Source of the DNA: JAAZGD01 sp034003765
Lineage (GTDB): Bacteria > Bacillota > Clostridia > Peptostreptococcales > Anaerovoracaceae
NCBI GenBank assembly: GCA_034003765.1
Contig: JAVEXZ010000001.1
Location: 102,934-166,933 of the forward strand
DNA: 64,000 nucleotides
Direction of reading: 5' to 3'
Position numbers and translations under genes: made by a program
Shown: one piece after another, positions 42,222 to 52,020 of the stretch
Numbering within the stretch: position 1 is the stretch's first letter
Layout: every line of letters starts with the position of its first letter
Notes under the pieces: generated by a model
The model's database searches: none
Told to the model about the DNA's origin: nothing
The model's input: only the letters and a program-made list of their open reading frames with translations

Positions 42222-43132
42222 TTAATGCCCCTTTCTAATCGATTTTTTCTTTTCGGCATACTTACACCTATTACCCCAATTATAATTAATATACTACAAA
42301 TGATATGGTAGTATTTGAGGCTTTCATTTAGAAACACAACTCCTGCAACAATTGATATGGCTGTTGAAAGGTTGCCAAATATAGTTGCGTTGATGGGAGG
42401 CATATGACGAAGCATAAATGCCATAAGCTGGGCAGAGAGAACTATGCAAGCCGTTCCCAAATAAAAAGTAGCTACTATAAATTCTGTGTGCACAAGGGGT
42501 TCAAAATAAGTGTTGGCTTCTCCTGATGCTAGGAATGCCAAATTAAAGGTAATTACACCCATAAAACAAATATATGTAGTTATTTCCACAGGTCGATAAA
42601 TAGTTCTAACATACCGCATATATACATTGCTAATTGCCATGGATAGACTGCTAAGTAAGAGAATGGTTATTCCCAGTAAACTGGTTTCAAGTTCAGAGGA
42701 ACCTAGTACTATCATTAGTATAAGGGCTGAAATTGATATCATAACGAAAACATTTTGCACCCAGGTTGATTTTTCACGAAGAACTACACCACCAATAATT
42801 CTTGCTAGAATGGGAATAATAGCAAAAATTATCCCACTTTCTACAGAGGTGGAAAAAATAAGGCCTATGGTTTGCAGAACCATGAATCCAATATAAAAGC
42901 CTGCAGTGAGAAGAAGATTTTTTTTTGGTTTGCCTTTTAGGTCTAATTTTGCCACCCTTAATACAATAAGAATCCCCATTACAAGAGCTGCCCAATTATA
43001 CCGCCACACAAGAATTTGCAGTGTTGATGCAATTGGAATACAGGTTTTTACACCCAAGAATGAGAATCCCACAACGACGGAAAAAATTACTGCGGCAAGA
43101 TAAGCCTTCTTTAACTGATTGTCTTGATCCAT
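42218..43132 (-). CDS. EamA/DMT-family transporter
   Basis: Inner-membrane permease of 304 residues with ten predicted transmembrane helices in two EamA halves; motifs include WRYNWAALVMGI and, in the second half, SAQLMAFMLRHMPPINATIFGNLSTAISI. GAGGAAAT precedes the ATG. It overlaps the Sfp-type gene by 22 bp. Substrate (amino acid or metabolite export) cannot be read. Confidence 0.88.
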   Translation of the reverse strand: MDQDNQLKKAYLAAVIFSVVVGFSFLGVKTCIPIASTLQILVWRYNWAALVMGILIVLRVAKLDLKGKPKKNLLLTAGFYIGFMVLQTIGLIFSTSVESGIIFAIIPILARIIGGVVLREKSTWVQNVFVMISISALILMIVLGSSELETSLLGITILLLSSLSMAISNVYMRYVRTIYRPVEITTYICFMGVITFNLAFLASGEANTYFEPLVHTEFIVATFYLGTACIVLSAQLMAFMLRHMPPINATIFGNLSTAISIVAGVVFLNESLKYYHIICSILIIIGVIGVSMPKRKNRLERGIK

Positions 43133-43602
43133 ATTTCCTCTTCCTTTTCTATAGCTATAGCTCCTTGATACTCATCTCCAATTGTGAATTCTTTTATTAT
43201 TGGATAAGCTTTTATCTCTTGGGGTATAAAGAATCCTGTACCCAAATACTTGCCCAAGGCTTCTCTTTTAGTCCATAATTTGTAGAAAACATGAGCACCC
43301 TCATTTTCTACTTGGGCAGCTTCTTGTGAGGAAAAGAACCGACGTGCTATAAGGAGCTCCCTCCCTGAAGTTTTACGGTATTGAATATCCAGGCCTACTT
43401 GGTTCTGAGAGAACACACAGGCCCAGTAATCTCGAGAATGGCTAATGGAAAAGTGGCAAGCATCATCCTCGAAACGAGGCTTAGCTTTTTCCTCTCGAAT
43501 TATGGGAGGCAATTTTCTTCCAAGGCTGTAGTCATCCCATGCCTTTTCAAATAACACAGCCTTTTGAGACTTGTAGCAGCCCTTGTAGCAGTAAATAATC
43601 AT
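43111..43602 (-). CDS. 4'-phosphopantetheinyl transferase, Sfp type
   Basis: Transfers phosphopantetheine from CoA to carrier proteins. Magnesium/CoA motifs are the D in VGLDIQYRK and the WTKREALGKYLGTG block; FSISHSRDYW precedes them. At 163 residues it is shorter than Sfp (about 224) and closer in size to AcpS-like forms, but the motifs are Sfp-like. It could activate ACP or a secondary-metabolite carrier; no synthase is nearby. Confidence 0.82.
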   Translation of the reverse strand: MIIYCYKGCYKSQKAVLFEKAWDDYSLGRKLPPIIREEKAKPRFEDDACHFSISHSRDYWACVFSQNQVGLDIQYRKTSGRELLIARRFFSSQEAAQVENEGAHVFYKLWTKREALGKYLGTGFFIPQEIKAYPIIKEFTIGDEYQGAIAIEKEEEIWIKTIS

Positions 43603-43651
43603 GGTGTCCTCTTAGTATTTAGGCCTCTTAGAAACAGTAATAGTATATCAC

Positions 43652-43690
43652 AAAAAAAGAAACCCCTACCCTTTTTAGGGAAGAGGTGAT
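43652..43690 (-). terminator. Terminator after the TrpR-like gene
   Basis: CCTCTTCCCT and AGGGTAGGGG pair with two imperfect positions around AAAA, and TTTCTTTTTTT follows on the minus strand. Confidence 0.75.
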
Positions 43691-43695
43691 TAGAC

Positions 43696-44010
43696 CTATT
43701 CCTTGCCTTGATTCTCCCTTTCTTTCATTCTAGCCAAGATCCTTTGGTAGCCCTCAGCCCCGTATACTAGGCATTTGTTGATACGGCTTATTGTTGCTGT
43801 TGAAGCTTTGGTGATTTCTTCTATTTCATTATAGGTTTTTTTGTCCGCTAAGAGTTTTGCTACCTGCCATCTTTGAGAGATAGCATGAATTTCATTGATA
43901 GTACAAATATCTTCAAAAAATCGATAACAATCTTCCTCATCTTCCAACATCAATACCGCCTTAAACAATTCATCAATATCACTTCTTTTGAATTTTGAAT
44001 CATAAGCCAT
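43696..44010 (-). CDS. YerC/YecD family TrpR-related regulator
   Basis: About 105 residues of the TrpR fold: a helical N-terminus (SDIDELFKAVLMLEDEEDCY) and a helix-turn-helix reading ISQRWQVAKLLADKKTYNEI then TKASTATISRINKCL. GGAG is eight bases before the ATG at 44010, so the upstream in-frame ATG is not used. Targets are unknown; the effector in the true TrpR is tryptophan, but this subgroup lacks evidence for that. Confidence 0.88.
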   Translation of the reverse strand: MAYDSKFKRSDIDELFKAVLMLEDEEDCYRFFEDICTINEIHAISQRWQVAKLLADKKTYNEIEEITKASTATISRINKCLVYGAEGYQRILARMKERENQGKE

Positions 44011-44097
44011 TTGAAACGCTCCTTTCAAATACTTTAACACATTACAGTATGATTATATGCCCAGCCATCCCCATCGTCAACCCATTATAAAGGATTG

Positions 44098-45276
44098 TTA
44101 TTGCAATAGCTGTATTGCTTTTTCCAAAGGCTCATCTAAAGGTGTTTCTTCAATGTCTTCTACTATGACATCTGGTGTAACCCCCTTACCCTGGATAATA
44201 TTTCCTTTTGGTGAATAGTATTGCATGACTGTAAGCTTAAGGGCATCTCCGTCAGCTAACATTTCAACACTTTGCACCACACCTTTTCCAAAACTCTTGG
44301 TTCCAATAATCCTGCCACCTCGATTGTCTTGTATGGCAGCTGCAAGAATTTCAGATGTGCTAGCGGTTCCTTCGTTAATCAATAAAATGTATGGTATAGT
44401 TGTAGCAGAATCCTCAGAATTATAGTAGTTGCGTTCTTTTTTGTTGTTCTCAAGATATGTTATTGTGCCTTCTCCAAGCAACATATCAGCTATATTAATG
44501 CCTGAATCTATAAGGCCGCCTCCATTATTTCTTAAATCAATAATGATTCCCTTAACCCCTGACTCTTCTAACTGATTTAGGGTCAACTGAAAATCTTTAT
44601 CAGTGTTTTTCTCAAACTGTGTGATCCTAATATATGCCAAATCTTCTGTTAGCATCTTTGAATATATTGATTTATCCACAATTTTAGCTCGAGTCAAAAC
44701 AACATCTGTAGTAACCCCCTCTCGCCAATAGGTTATTGTTACTCTTGTCCCTTTTTCTCCTCGCATGGCTCCCGCTGCCTTTGATAGTTGAGAGCCGTTA
44801 TAAGGTTCCTTGTCTACCATTGTAATGACATCACCAGTTTTTAGGCCAGCTTGGTCAGCAGGGGTTCCCTCTATGGTACTTACTACTACAATATTCCCGT
44901 TGGTGTCTGCTGTAATAGTTACTCCAATGCCTTCAAATTCTCCCATGGTACTAACCATAAGGTCTTCATACTCTCTTGAAGTTAAGTATTCGGAATAGGG
45001 GTCATTTAGTCCCCATAATAAACCCTTATAGATTCCTTCCAACAAGGGGTCATCTTCAACACCTATATAGTAGTTATCTTGTATTGCGGTGTAAAGTTGT
45101 TCCGTTTTATCGTACTTTTCCGTCATATATTTCATTGTCTGGTATTGCCTATCTGAAAGTATAACTGAATCATTAGTCAGTAAAAAAATTGCGCCGATTC
45201 CTCCCGCTAAAGCAAAGCCCAGGATTAATGCGACCATTATCAGTAGGATGAACTTTTTCTTTCTTATAGCAATCAT
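44098..45276 (-). CDS. C-terminal processing peptidase, S41 family
   Basis: Secreted or membrane-anchored serine protease. A transmembrane helix (about 10-33) is followed by a PDZ domain (about 100-190: GEFEGIGVTI) and the S41 catalytic domain with the Ser of GTASTSEILAAA and the Lys of GTKSFGKGVVQ. 392 residues. It directly follows recJ and lies downstream of ftsEX and the M23 protein, the same block as in many Firmicutes. Confidence 0.92.
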   Translation of the reverse strand: MIAIRKKKFILLIMVALILGFALAGGIGAIFLLTNDSVILSDRQYQTMKYMTEKYDKTEQLYTAIQDNYYIGVEDDPLLEGIYKGLLWGLNDPYSEYLTSREYEDLMVSTMGEFEGIGVTITADTNGNIVVVSTIEGTPADQAGLKTGDVITMVDKEPYNGSQLSKAAGAMRGEKGTRVTITYWREGVTTDVVLTRAKIVDKSIYSKMLTEDLAYIRITQFEKNTDKDFQLTLNQLEESGVKGIIIDLRNNGGGLIDSGINIADMLLGEGTITYLENNKKERNYYNSEDSATTIPYILLINEGTASTSEILAAAIQDNRGGRIIGTKSFGKGVVQSVEMLADGDALKLTVMQYYSPKGNIIQGKGVTPDVIVEDIEETPLDEPLEKAIQLLQ

Positions 45277-46992
45277 CTAAATAACCTCTTTCTCTATGGT
45301 AAGGGCCTTAAACTCAATGGACTCCACTCCTCGATAAAGAGAAATATTAGGGGTGCCATATATAGTGCATTTTCCCGGGGTGTTGATCCAATCCTTATAT
45401 TCATGGCCCTTATTAAAGCAAAGCCCCTTTAGTGTCCTTCCCTTACTGTCCAAGATTTTAAATCTTAAGTGCTGTTTTTCTGCCCCCATAAAGGCAATAT
45501 TTGTAAGTGAAACTCCTCTCAAGACTATTATTGGCTTGGGCCACCCACTTCCAAAGGGGGCAAGGCTCCACAAGTCATGGCAAAACTCAGCATCTATATC
45601 CTCAAGTTCCAATTCAATATCTGCTCTTTGTAACTTTGTAAAAAGGCCCGGATCTTCAAGTAGCTTCTCTTCCAAGGCCTCATTTAAAGCCCCCCTCAAA
45701 TTTCCAAATTCCATTTCATCAATCAAAAAACCACAAGCCATGGCATGTCCACCATATCGAATTAGTTTTTGTTCTTGGGTTTTTAGTATATCATAAAGAT
45801 TAATTTTTTCTATACTTCTAGCGGTTCCTTTAAGACCCTCTTTGCTGGGAGTAAGAATTGCCACAGGCTTTCCAAAATAATCCTTTAATTTACCAGCAAC
45901 AATGCCAGCTATTCCTTCATGGATTTCTTGTGAATAGAGAAGGTAAAATAAATCTTCCCCGTTTTCTTCTAGAGCCTGATTGGTCAGCCTATAAGCAGCT
46001 TCATCTTGAAGCTTTCTTCTTTCTCTATTATGTGCAACTAGCCTTTTAACCCCTTCATCTAAAGAAGACTCATCCTTGTCTATCAATATTTTTAAGGCTA
46101 TTTCTGCATCCTTCATTCTCCCCGCCGCATTTAGGTGAGGTACTAGGCCAAAGGATATTTCCTCCGAACTAATGGAACCCTTTTTAAGGGAATTTGCTTC
46201 TATTAATTTTGATAGGCCCAGTCGTTTTGTTTTATTTATTTTCTCAATTCCATACTTTGCAAAGGTACGGTTTTCATCTATTAGGGGTACAATGTCCCCT
46301 ATGGTACCAAGACCAAGTACATCCAAAATCTCATATAATAAAGCCTTTGGTAGATCTGCTTCACGTTGGATTCCTTGAGCTAGTTTGTATGCCACCCCAC
46401 ACCCAGCTAGATCCTTAAATGGGTAGGAACATTCTTCCTGTTTGGGGTTAATCATCAGGCAGTCAGCCTTATTTTCATTGATACTGTGGTGGTCTGTAAC
46501 AAGGATTTCTAAACCAATATCCTTAGCATATTTCACTTCATCTACTGCCACACTGCCTAAATCCACAGTTATAACAAGATCTACTCCTCTTTCTTTTATT
46601 TTGTCTAGAGCCTCTTTGTTAAGGCCATATCCCTCTTCAAAACGGGAGGGTATATAATATTCAAGATTGTCTGTTAGGGGAGATAAGATTGTAAGCAAAA
46701 TTACAATAGATGTTATCCCATCTACGTCATAATCTCCATAAATACATATTCTTTTTTTATCTCGAATAGCAGATAATATGAAATCCACTCCTTCTCTCAT
46801 TTGATAGAGAAGAAATGGATCGTAAGTTTTTTGAGGTTTGTCCGATAACAATTCCAGATAATCCGCCTTATCTGTTATGCCTCTACTATTGAGCAATTCT
46901 GCTATTTTGGGGTGAATGCTATTCATGAATTCCTTAATATTTATCCCTCTAGAGTATTTATATCCAATTTCTTGGGTTCTGGTATTCACCAT
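45277..46992 (-). CDS. recJ: Single-stranded-DNA exonuclease RecJ
   Basis: 5'-3' exonuclease of the DHH superfamily. Motif I DYDVDGITS and motif III DHHSIN are present, then the DHHA1 motif RYGGHAMACGFLI and a C-terminal OB-fold. The 571 residues suggest a slightly compact form. The start lies 35 bp inside the preceding M23 gene. Confidence 0.93.
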   Translation of the reverse strand: MVNTRTQEIGYKYSRGINIKEFMNSIHPKIAELLNSRGITDKADYLELLSDKPQKTYDPFLLYQMREGVDFILSAIRDKKRICIYGDYDVDGITSIVILLTILSPLTDNLEYYIPSRFEEGYGLNKEALDKIKERGVDLVITVDLGSVAVDEVKYAKDIGLEILVTDHHSINENKADCLMINPKQEECSYPFKDLAGCGVAYKLAQGIQREADLPKALLYEILDVLGLGTIGDIVPLIDENRTFAKYGIEKINKTKRLGLSKLIEANSLKKGSISSEEISFGLVPHLNAAGRMKDAEIALKILIDKDESSLDEGVKRLVAHNRERRKLQDEAAYRLTNQALEENGEDLFYLLYSQEIHEGIAGIVAGKLKDYFGKPVAILTPSKEGLKGTARSIEKINLYDILKTQEQKLIRYGGHAMACGFLIDEMEFGNLRGALNEALEEKLLEDPGLFTKLQRADIELELEDIDAEFCHDLWSLAPFGSGWPKPIIVLRGVSLTNIAFMGAEKQHLRFKILDSKGRTLKGLCFNKGHEYKDWINTPGKCTIYGTPNISLYRGVESIEFKALTIEKEVI

Positions 46993-48076
46993 TTACCCTA
47001 ACTTCAAAATGAAGATGAGGCCCTGTAGATCTTCCTGTTGAACCTGATTTAGCTATTGTTTGTCCCCGTTCTACCATATCTCCAACCTTTGAAATTATGG
47101 AACTGTTATGGGCATATAGGGTTACTATTCCTCCCCCATGATCCACCATAATCATATTTCCATAACTACCGTTCCAGCCAGCTTTTATAACTTTGCCATA
47201 ATTTGCGGCAACTATGTTGGTTCCTGTGGGGCATCCAATATCAATTCCCGTATGAAGTTTTCTTATATTTAAAATTGGATGAATTCGATATCCAAATTCA
47301 GAAGTTACACGTGTTACACCAGGCGCCGGCCAAGCCATTATACCCCCAGAATAAGCACCATCACCTTGTAGTGCACGAATTTCGGCTATTAAACGATTTG
47401 CCTCTTCATTTAGTTGGTCTAGATCACTTTCTATTTCTTTGTTCTCTTTTGAGACTTCTGCCTTTTGTCCAGCAATAATGTTTTTATCCGAGTCTAGCTG
47501 ATTTTTTTTGCCTGTAACATCAGCAACATCAAGCTTCAGAGATTCTTGTAAATTGGCTAAATACATTCTTTGAGCTTCAACTATTTTGTGTTGGGCATCT
47601 AGATATAATAAGACTTCTTTGTCGGATTCATAAACTCTCTGAATCCGATCTATGTTGGTCATCAAATCTGTGATGCTAGTTGATCCCAGGAGCACATCCA
47701 AATAAGAAACACTTCCATTTTTGTACATGGCTCTTAGTCTGGAATTCAAAGCTTCATTTTGTTGGGCCATCTCTTTTTCTATTTGATCAATCTCTGCATA
47801 GGCTACAGCTATCTTAGCCTCTGTGGCTGCGATGTTACCTGACAAAATGTTGATTTCACTTTGTGTTAGATTTATTTTACTTTGTAATTCACCAATCTTT
47901 TTTGAAAGTTGTGATTCTACTTTTTTGCCTTCTTTTAACTGGGTTTGGAGATTTTTAATTTCATTGCTTATTTTGTCTAGGTCTGATTGGGAATTCTTTG
48001 CTCCAAAACCAATAGACCAACCCATAAGCCCCGTAATCAAAAGTATAATTAAGGTGTAACATATGGTTCGCTTCAT
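46958..48076 (-). CDS. EnvC-like coiled-coil M23 peptidase
   Basis: A signal peptide (1-25) and long coiled coil (28-240) precede a C-terminal LytM/M23 domain with HTGIDIGCPTGT, VDHGGGIVTLYAHNS and HLHFEVRVNG, so the zinc ligands His-Asp and H-x-H are present. It is probably a wall hydrolase or hydrolase activator controlled by FtsEX, which is directly upstream. The start at 48076 follows AGGAGGAG; the ATG three codons earlier lies too near that SD. Confidence 0.9.
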   Translation of the reverse strand: MKRTICYTLIILLITGLMGWSIGFGAKNSQSDLDKISNEIKNLQTQLKEGKKVESQLSKKIGELQSKINLTQSEINILSGNIAATEAKIAVAYAEIDQIEKEMAQQNEALNSRLRAMYKNGSVSYLDVLLGSTSITDLMTNIDRIQRVYESDKEVLLYLDAQHKIVEAQRMYLANLQESLKLDVADVTGKKNQLDSDKNIIAGQKAEVSKENKEIESDLDQLNEEANRLIAEIRALQGDGAYSGGIMAWPAPGVTRVTSEFGYRIHPILNIRKLHTGIDIGCPTGTNIVAANYGKVIKAGWNGSYGNMIMVDHGGGIVTLYAHNSSIISKVGDMVERGQTIAKSGSTGRSTGPHLHFEVRVNGEYQNPRNWI

Positions 48077-48150
48077 TATATTCATCTCCTCCTTTCCCTC
48101 ATCTTGAACATTTGTATGACTAAGGGTTTTTATAAAGTTATCTCTGTTTT

Positions 48151-49044
48151 TTAGGTATCAAGGTACCTTCTCATGGAAATTATACTACCCGAAGCTCCAA
48201 TGGATACTCCTAAAGCAACAAATATTACAGCAAGGTTGAGACTTAAAAATTGAACCGGAACCATGGGTATACCGATAATAACCAAGAGCTCAGCCCCTAT
48301 TAATTCCACTACTTTATGATATAAAAGAGCCACAATTCCACAGGCAAGGCCAGAGGAAATAAGGCCTATGAACATACCTTCCAATAGGAAGGGCCCTCGG
48401 ATAAACCAGTTTGTAGCTCCCACATACTTCATTATTTCTATCTCCCGGCCTCTTGCTTGAACAGTAAGTTTTATGGTGTTAGATACTACAACTATGGAAA
48501 CCATAACTAAAAACAGCATCATGATTAGTGTGGCAATTTGAACCGAGGAAGTAATAACTATAAGCTTTTCTACAGTTTCTTTGTAATATAGAATATCTTC
48601 TACCCCTGCAAATGTTCTGGCTTGGGCTACTACAATATCAGCACCTTCCAAATTCCGAACATCGATTTCTATGGCATTTGGTAGTGGGTTGTCCGCCAAA
48701 GATTCTAGTAAGTACCCACTGTCTCCCCACTGAGCTTTCCAGCTATTTAAAGCCTCTTCCTTGGGTATATACTTGGCTTCCAAAACTTCAGGCATAGCAT
48801 TTAAAATTTCCAGCATTTCACTTGAGGCAGAAAGTTCTGTTTCATCAAGTAGGTATATTTGAACTGTATCATAATCCTGTTTCGCAGCTTCCATTGCCAC
48901 GTTAATATTTACTATAAATGCAAAGAATACTCCTAATATCAATAGCATGGCTGTAATAGAAAACACAGAAGCCAAACTCATTCCTTTATTTCTCCCAATT
49001 TGTTTGAAGCCTTCTCTAATGATGCAAAAAAAACTAGTCTTCAT
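48151..49044 (-). CDS. ftsX: Cell-division ABC permease FtsX
   Basis: Membrane partner of FtsE that activates septal wall hydrolases. About 297 residues with four transmembrane helices (one N-terminal, three C-terminal) and an extracellular loop between (about 45-160). Start ATG 49044, MKTSFFCIIREG, overlaps the ftsE 3' end by 11 bp. It is followed after about 70 bp by the EnvC-like gene, its likely partner. Confidence 0.93.
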   Translation of the reverse strand: MKTSFFCIIREGFKQIGRNKGMSLASVFSITAMLLILGVFFAFIVNINVAMEAAKQDYDTVQIYLLDETELSASSEMLEILNAMPEVLEAKYIPKEEALNSWKAQWGDSGYLLESLADNPLPNAIEIDVRNLEGADIVVAQARTFAGVEDILYYKETVEKLIVITSSVQIATLIMMLFLVMVSIVVVSNTIKLTVQARGREIEIMKYVGATNWFIRGPFLLEGMFIGLISSGLACGIVALLYHKVVELIGAELLVIIGIPMVPVQFLSLNLAVIFVALGVSIGASGSIISMRRYLDT

Positions 49045-49762
49045 ATTTACCCAAAGCTCCCTCCCCATCCATCTTGCCAAGGTCATTGTTATAACCATAG
49101 CTGCCAATGTTGTCCCTAATAATACGTCCATTCTCTATGGCAATTACACGTTTATTCATGCGATCCACAATATCTTTTGCATGGGTTACCATTACAACCA
49201 TGGTCCCCCTATTATTTATGTGTTCAAGGAGGCGCATTATTCCCCAAGCTGTTTCTGGGTCCAAATTCCCCGTGGGTTCGTCTGCAATAAGAACCACTGG
49301 ATTATTAACAATGGCTCTTGCAATGGCAACCCTTTGTTGCTCTCCTGCAGATAGTTCATCAGGATATTTATCAGCCTTCTCTTCAATTCCAACCAAGGAT
49401 AGGACCTGTGGAACTTGCCTACGGATCGTTCTTCTTGTACAATGAACAATCTCCATAGCAAAAGCTACATTCTCATAAACGGTCTTTTTGGGTAGTAGTC
49501 TAAAGTCTTGAAAAACAATACCTATCCCTCTTCTAAGCTGAGGGACTTCTCTATTAGAGAGGCTACCAACATCCCAGTCTCCAAACCTTATGGTTCCTGA
49601 GTCTGCCTCTAATTCTTTTAACAACAATTTTATAAATGTTGATTTCCCAGCGCCACTTGGGCCAACCAAAAAAACAAATTCTCCCTTGTTTATCTTAACG
49701 TTGACATCTTCTAAGCCCACATTAGATTTATAGTATTTAGTCACATTTTGATATTCAATCAT
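49034..49762 (-). CDS. ftsE: Cell-division ABC ATPase FtsE
   Basis: Walker A GPSGAGKST, signature LSAGEQQRVAIARAI and Walker B VLIADEPTGNLDP are all intact, in 242 residues. MIEYQNVTKYY at the N-terminus is typical. The start at 49762 is after GGTGGGGAC. It forms a complex with FtsX. Confidence 0.94.
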   Translation of the reverse strand: MIEYQNVTKYYKSNVGLEDVNVKINKGEFVFLVGPSGAGKSTFIKLLLKELEADSGTIRFGDWDVGSLSNREVPQLRRGIGIVFQDFRLLPKKTVYENVAFAMEIVHCTRRTIRRQVPQVLSLVGIEEKADKYPDELSAGEQQRVAIARAIVNNPVVLIADEPTGNLDPETAWGIMRLLEHINNRGTMVVMVTHAKDIVDRMNKRVIAIENGRIIRDNIGSYGYNNDLGKMDGEGALGKYED

Positions 49763-49895
49763 AATTCTTGTCCCCACCATATATAGTCATTTATATCTAA
49801 CTTAACCCCTATTATACAGCAATATGTAGTAATTTGAAAGTACTTCCTATCTAGTGAAACAAAGATGTGGTTCAATAGACTATCGGTGTTAAAGT

Positions 49896-50690
49896 TCAAA
49901 CAAGGACCTTTTTATTTTGACAAAAATCACTAAGACTTTCTCTTAAGTCCTTAATTCTGTGGGGCAACTGGCAATTATATTCACAAGTATAAAAGTCTTC
50001 AGCTGGTAAAAAGGTGATAAAATGATCTGGCCGTAGCTTTATATAATCAAAAAAATCTCGTTTTTGGACTCCTTTGTTATATTTATTTACAATATAGAAA
50101 ACAGGCAGGTCCTTCTCTGCCAGGCCCTTTACCCACTGAAGAAGAGGATAATTACCTAAGAGCTTGGAGGGTAAGGCATCAATAACCAGGATCAAGCGAT
50201 TCATCTCTAGAAGCAAGGCCTTTTCCTCTTCAATCTCACTCCAAGGCTCATTCCCTAATTCTAGGTCACATATTAAAATATCATAGTCTAAGTTGTTGAT
50301 TAAATGGATTTTTTGTCTGGTAGATAAAACCGTTTTCTTTGCCACATTTTCTTTTGTGACCAAGGCCCAGCCAATTCCTTCGTCTTTATTACTCAAGTGT
50401 CCTATGTGGTTGCCCGCCTTAACCTCTTTGTAGTAATCAATAAATTTTCTATTAAGGAAACGCTTATCCATTCCCAAGGCATCGAAAATAAGAGGCTTGT
50501 CCCTATTTGGTGACCTTATCTCAAGATATTGAATTTTTGCCTTTTCTTCTTTTGACGCAATCTTAGCTAAAGTAGTTCCAATACTAGTAACCCCACATCC
50601 AGGCCCTAGGCCGATTATACCAATTTTTCTTCTAGGAAAATAGCTGGATTTATCTAGGGGGTCTTTTTCCCTCAAAAACAAACGATTCAT
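49896..50690 (-). CDS. MinD/ParA-like protein with degenerate P-loop
   Basis: A 264-residue protein of the SIMIBI fold. The P-loop region reads GIIGLGPGCGVTSIGTTLA, in which the Walker A lysines of MinD (GKGGVGKT) are both missing. A Walker-B-like ILICDLELGNE and a later VIDALPSKLLGNYP and VNKYNKG resemble the family. GGGAGG precedes the ATG at 50690, which rules out a longer reading. It stands alone between ftsE and ilvE with its own promoter. ATP binding is uncertain. Confidence 0.65.
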   Translation of the reverse strand: MNRLFLREKDPLDKSSYFPRRKIGIIGLGPGCGVTSIGTTLAKIASKEEKAKIQYLEIRSPNRDKPLIFDALGMDKRFLNRKFIDYYKEVKAGNHIGHLSNKDEGIGWALVTKENVAKKTVLSTRQKIHLINNLDYDILICDLELGNEPWSEIEEEKALLLEMNRLILVIDALPSKLLGNYPLLQWVKGLAEKDLPVFYIVNKYNKGVQKRDFFDYIKLRPDHFITFLPAEDFYTCEYNCQLPHRIKDLRESLSDFCQNKKVLV

Positions 50691-50727
50691 TTTATTATCA
50701 CCTCCCACTTGAATTTTACCCGGGATT

Positions 50728-50756
50728 ATTGTACCATATATTACCATTATTATCAA
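50728..50756 (-). promoter_or_regulatory. Promoter of the MinD-like gene
   Basis: TTGATA (50756-50751) and TACAAT (50733-50728) are separated by 17 bp on the minus strand, about 38 bp before the ATG. Confidence 0.7.
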
Positions 50757-50853
50757 GTTACTAGTTTACCTTAGCTATATTCTAGGCTTATCTATTTGTC
50801 ATATTCTCCATGGTTTTTATCCTCGGTTCACTTTTGGCTATATCCCATATAAT

Positions 50854-50894
50854 AAAAGCTACCCACAAGGAAAATACCTTAGTGGGTAGCTTTA
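50854..50894. terminator. Terminator after ilvE
   Basis: AAAGCTACCCAC and GTGGGTAGCTTT are perfect 12-bp arms with further AAGG/CCTT pairing inside; TTTTATTAT follows on the minus strand. Strong. Confidence 0.85.
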
Positions 50895-50923
50895 CTAATC
50901 GTTCTTGGTAATTCCATTATAAA

Positions 50924-51991
50924 TCAGAGCTCTACAACCCAACCTCTTGTGTCCTTGATTTTTCCAGACTGTAAGCCGGAAATCTCATCATAAAGCCTCT
51001 GTGATAGGCTTCCAATTTCACCATTATTAATGGTTACTTTTTCATCCTTCCAGCATAATTCTCCTACTGGAGAGATAACTGTTGCCGTGCCTGTTGCCCA
51101 AACTTCCTTTAATTGTCCGGTCTTTGCTTTTTCATATACTTCTTGGATGCTTAGTTTTTTCTCTGAAACTCGATACCCCCAGCTTTTCAATAGTTCAATA
51201 ACTGAAGCCCTTGTTATTCCAGGTAAAATACTTCCCCCTAGGGGTGGAGTTATAATTTCGTCATCAATATAGAAAAAAGCATTTGATGTACCTATCTCTT
51301 CTACATACTTTCTTTCTAAGGCGTCCAACCATAGAACTTGTTCATAGCCCTTTTCATTTGCCCTAACCTGGGCTTTGAGTCCAATGGCATAATTGGCCCC
51401 TATTTTAGCATTTCCAGTTCCCCCAGGAGCTGCTCTCACGTATTCATCTTCAACAAATATCTTGGTTGGAACCAGACCCTTTGCATAGTAGGGTCCAACG
51501 GGAGAAAGAATTATCATAAATATAAAATGACTTGAGGGGCTCACCCCTAAATAGGGATCATCGGCTATAATAAAGGGCCTTATGTACAAGGAGGTTCCTG
51601 GTTTTTCAGGCACCCAATCACGATCCACATCTACAACAGCTTTAATTGCTTCTATCATTAAATCTTCTTCTAAATGAGGAATACAAAGACGGTCATTGGT
51701 GGTAGTGGTTCTTTTGGCATTCATATCGGGTCTAAATAGGAGGACTTTTCCATCCTTTCCCCTATATGCTTTTAATCCTTCGAACATTTCTTGGGCATAA
51801 TGAAAAACCATGGCTGCAGGTTCTAAAGATATTGGCCCATAGGGAATTATTCTGCCATTATGCCAACCATTGCTTGCATCGTATTCCATTTGAAACATGT
51901 GGTCAGTAAAGGTTCTTCCAAATCTCAATGTATTTGGGTCTGGCTTAGCTTTAGGGCTTTTTGTCTTTGTTATGGGAAAATTGTGTTTCAT
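50924..51991 (-). CDS. ilvE: Branched-chain amino acid aminotransferase
   Basis: PLP class IV enzyme converting Val, Leu and Ile to 2-oxoacids. The 355 residues show the long IlvE form: FEGLKAYRGKDG, RPFIIADDPYLGV, the PLP Lys in GTGNAKIGANYA, and EIGTSNAFFYID. Its 29-bp gap from the preceding ATPase gene places it last in the vor operon. Together they would oxidise branched-chain amino acids to acyl-CoA with ferredoxin. Confidence 0.95.
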   Translation of the reverse strand: MKHNFPITKTKSPKAKPDPNTLRFGRTFTDHMFQMEYDASNGWHNGRIIPYGPISLEPAAMVFHYAQEMFEGLKAYRGKDGKVLLFRPDMNAKRTTTTNDRLCIPHLEEDLMIEAIKAVVDVDRDWVPEKPGTSLYIRPFIIADDPYLGVSPSSHFIFMIILSPVGPYYAKGLVPTKIFVEDEYVRAAPGGTGNAKIGANYAIGLKAQVRANEKGYEQVLWLDALERKYVEEIGTSNAFFYIDDEIITPPLGGSILPGITRASVIELLKSWGYRVSEKKLSIQEVYEKAKTGQLKEVWATGTATVISPVGELCWKDEKVTINNGEIGSLSQRLYDEISGLQSGKIKDTRGWVVEL

Positions 51992-52020
51992 TTTCTCTTT
52001 CCTTTCTCCTCTTTTGAAGC

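Noticed and set aside
50691..50923. T-box or attenuator linked to ilvE
   Set aside because: The strong hairpin lies after ilvE in transcript direction and is a plain terminator.
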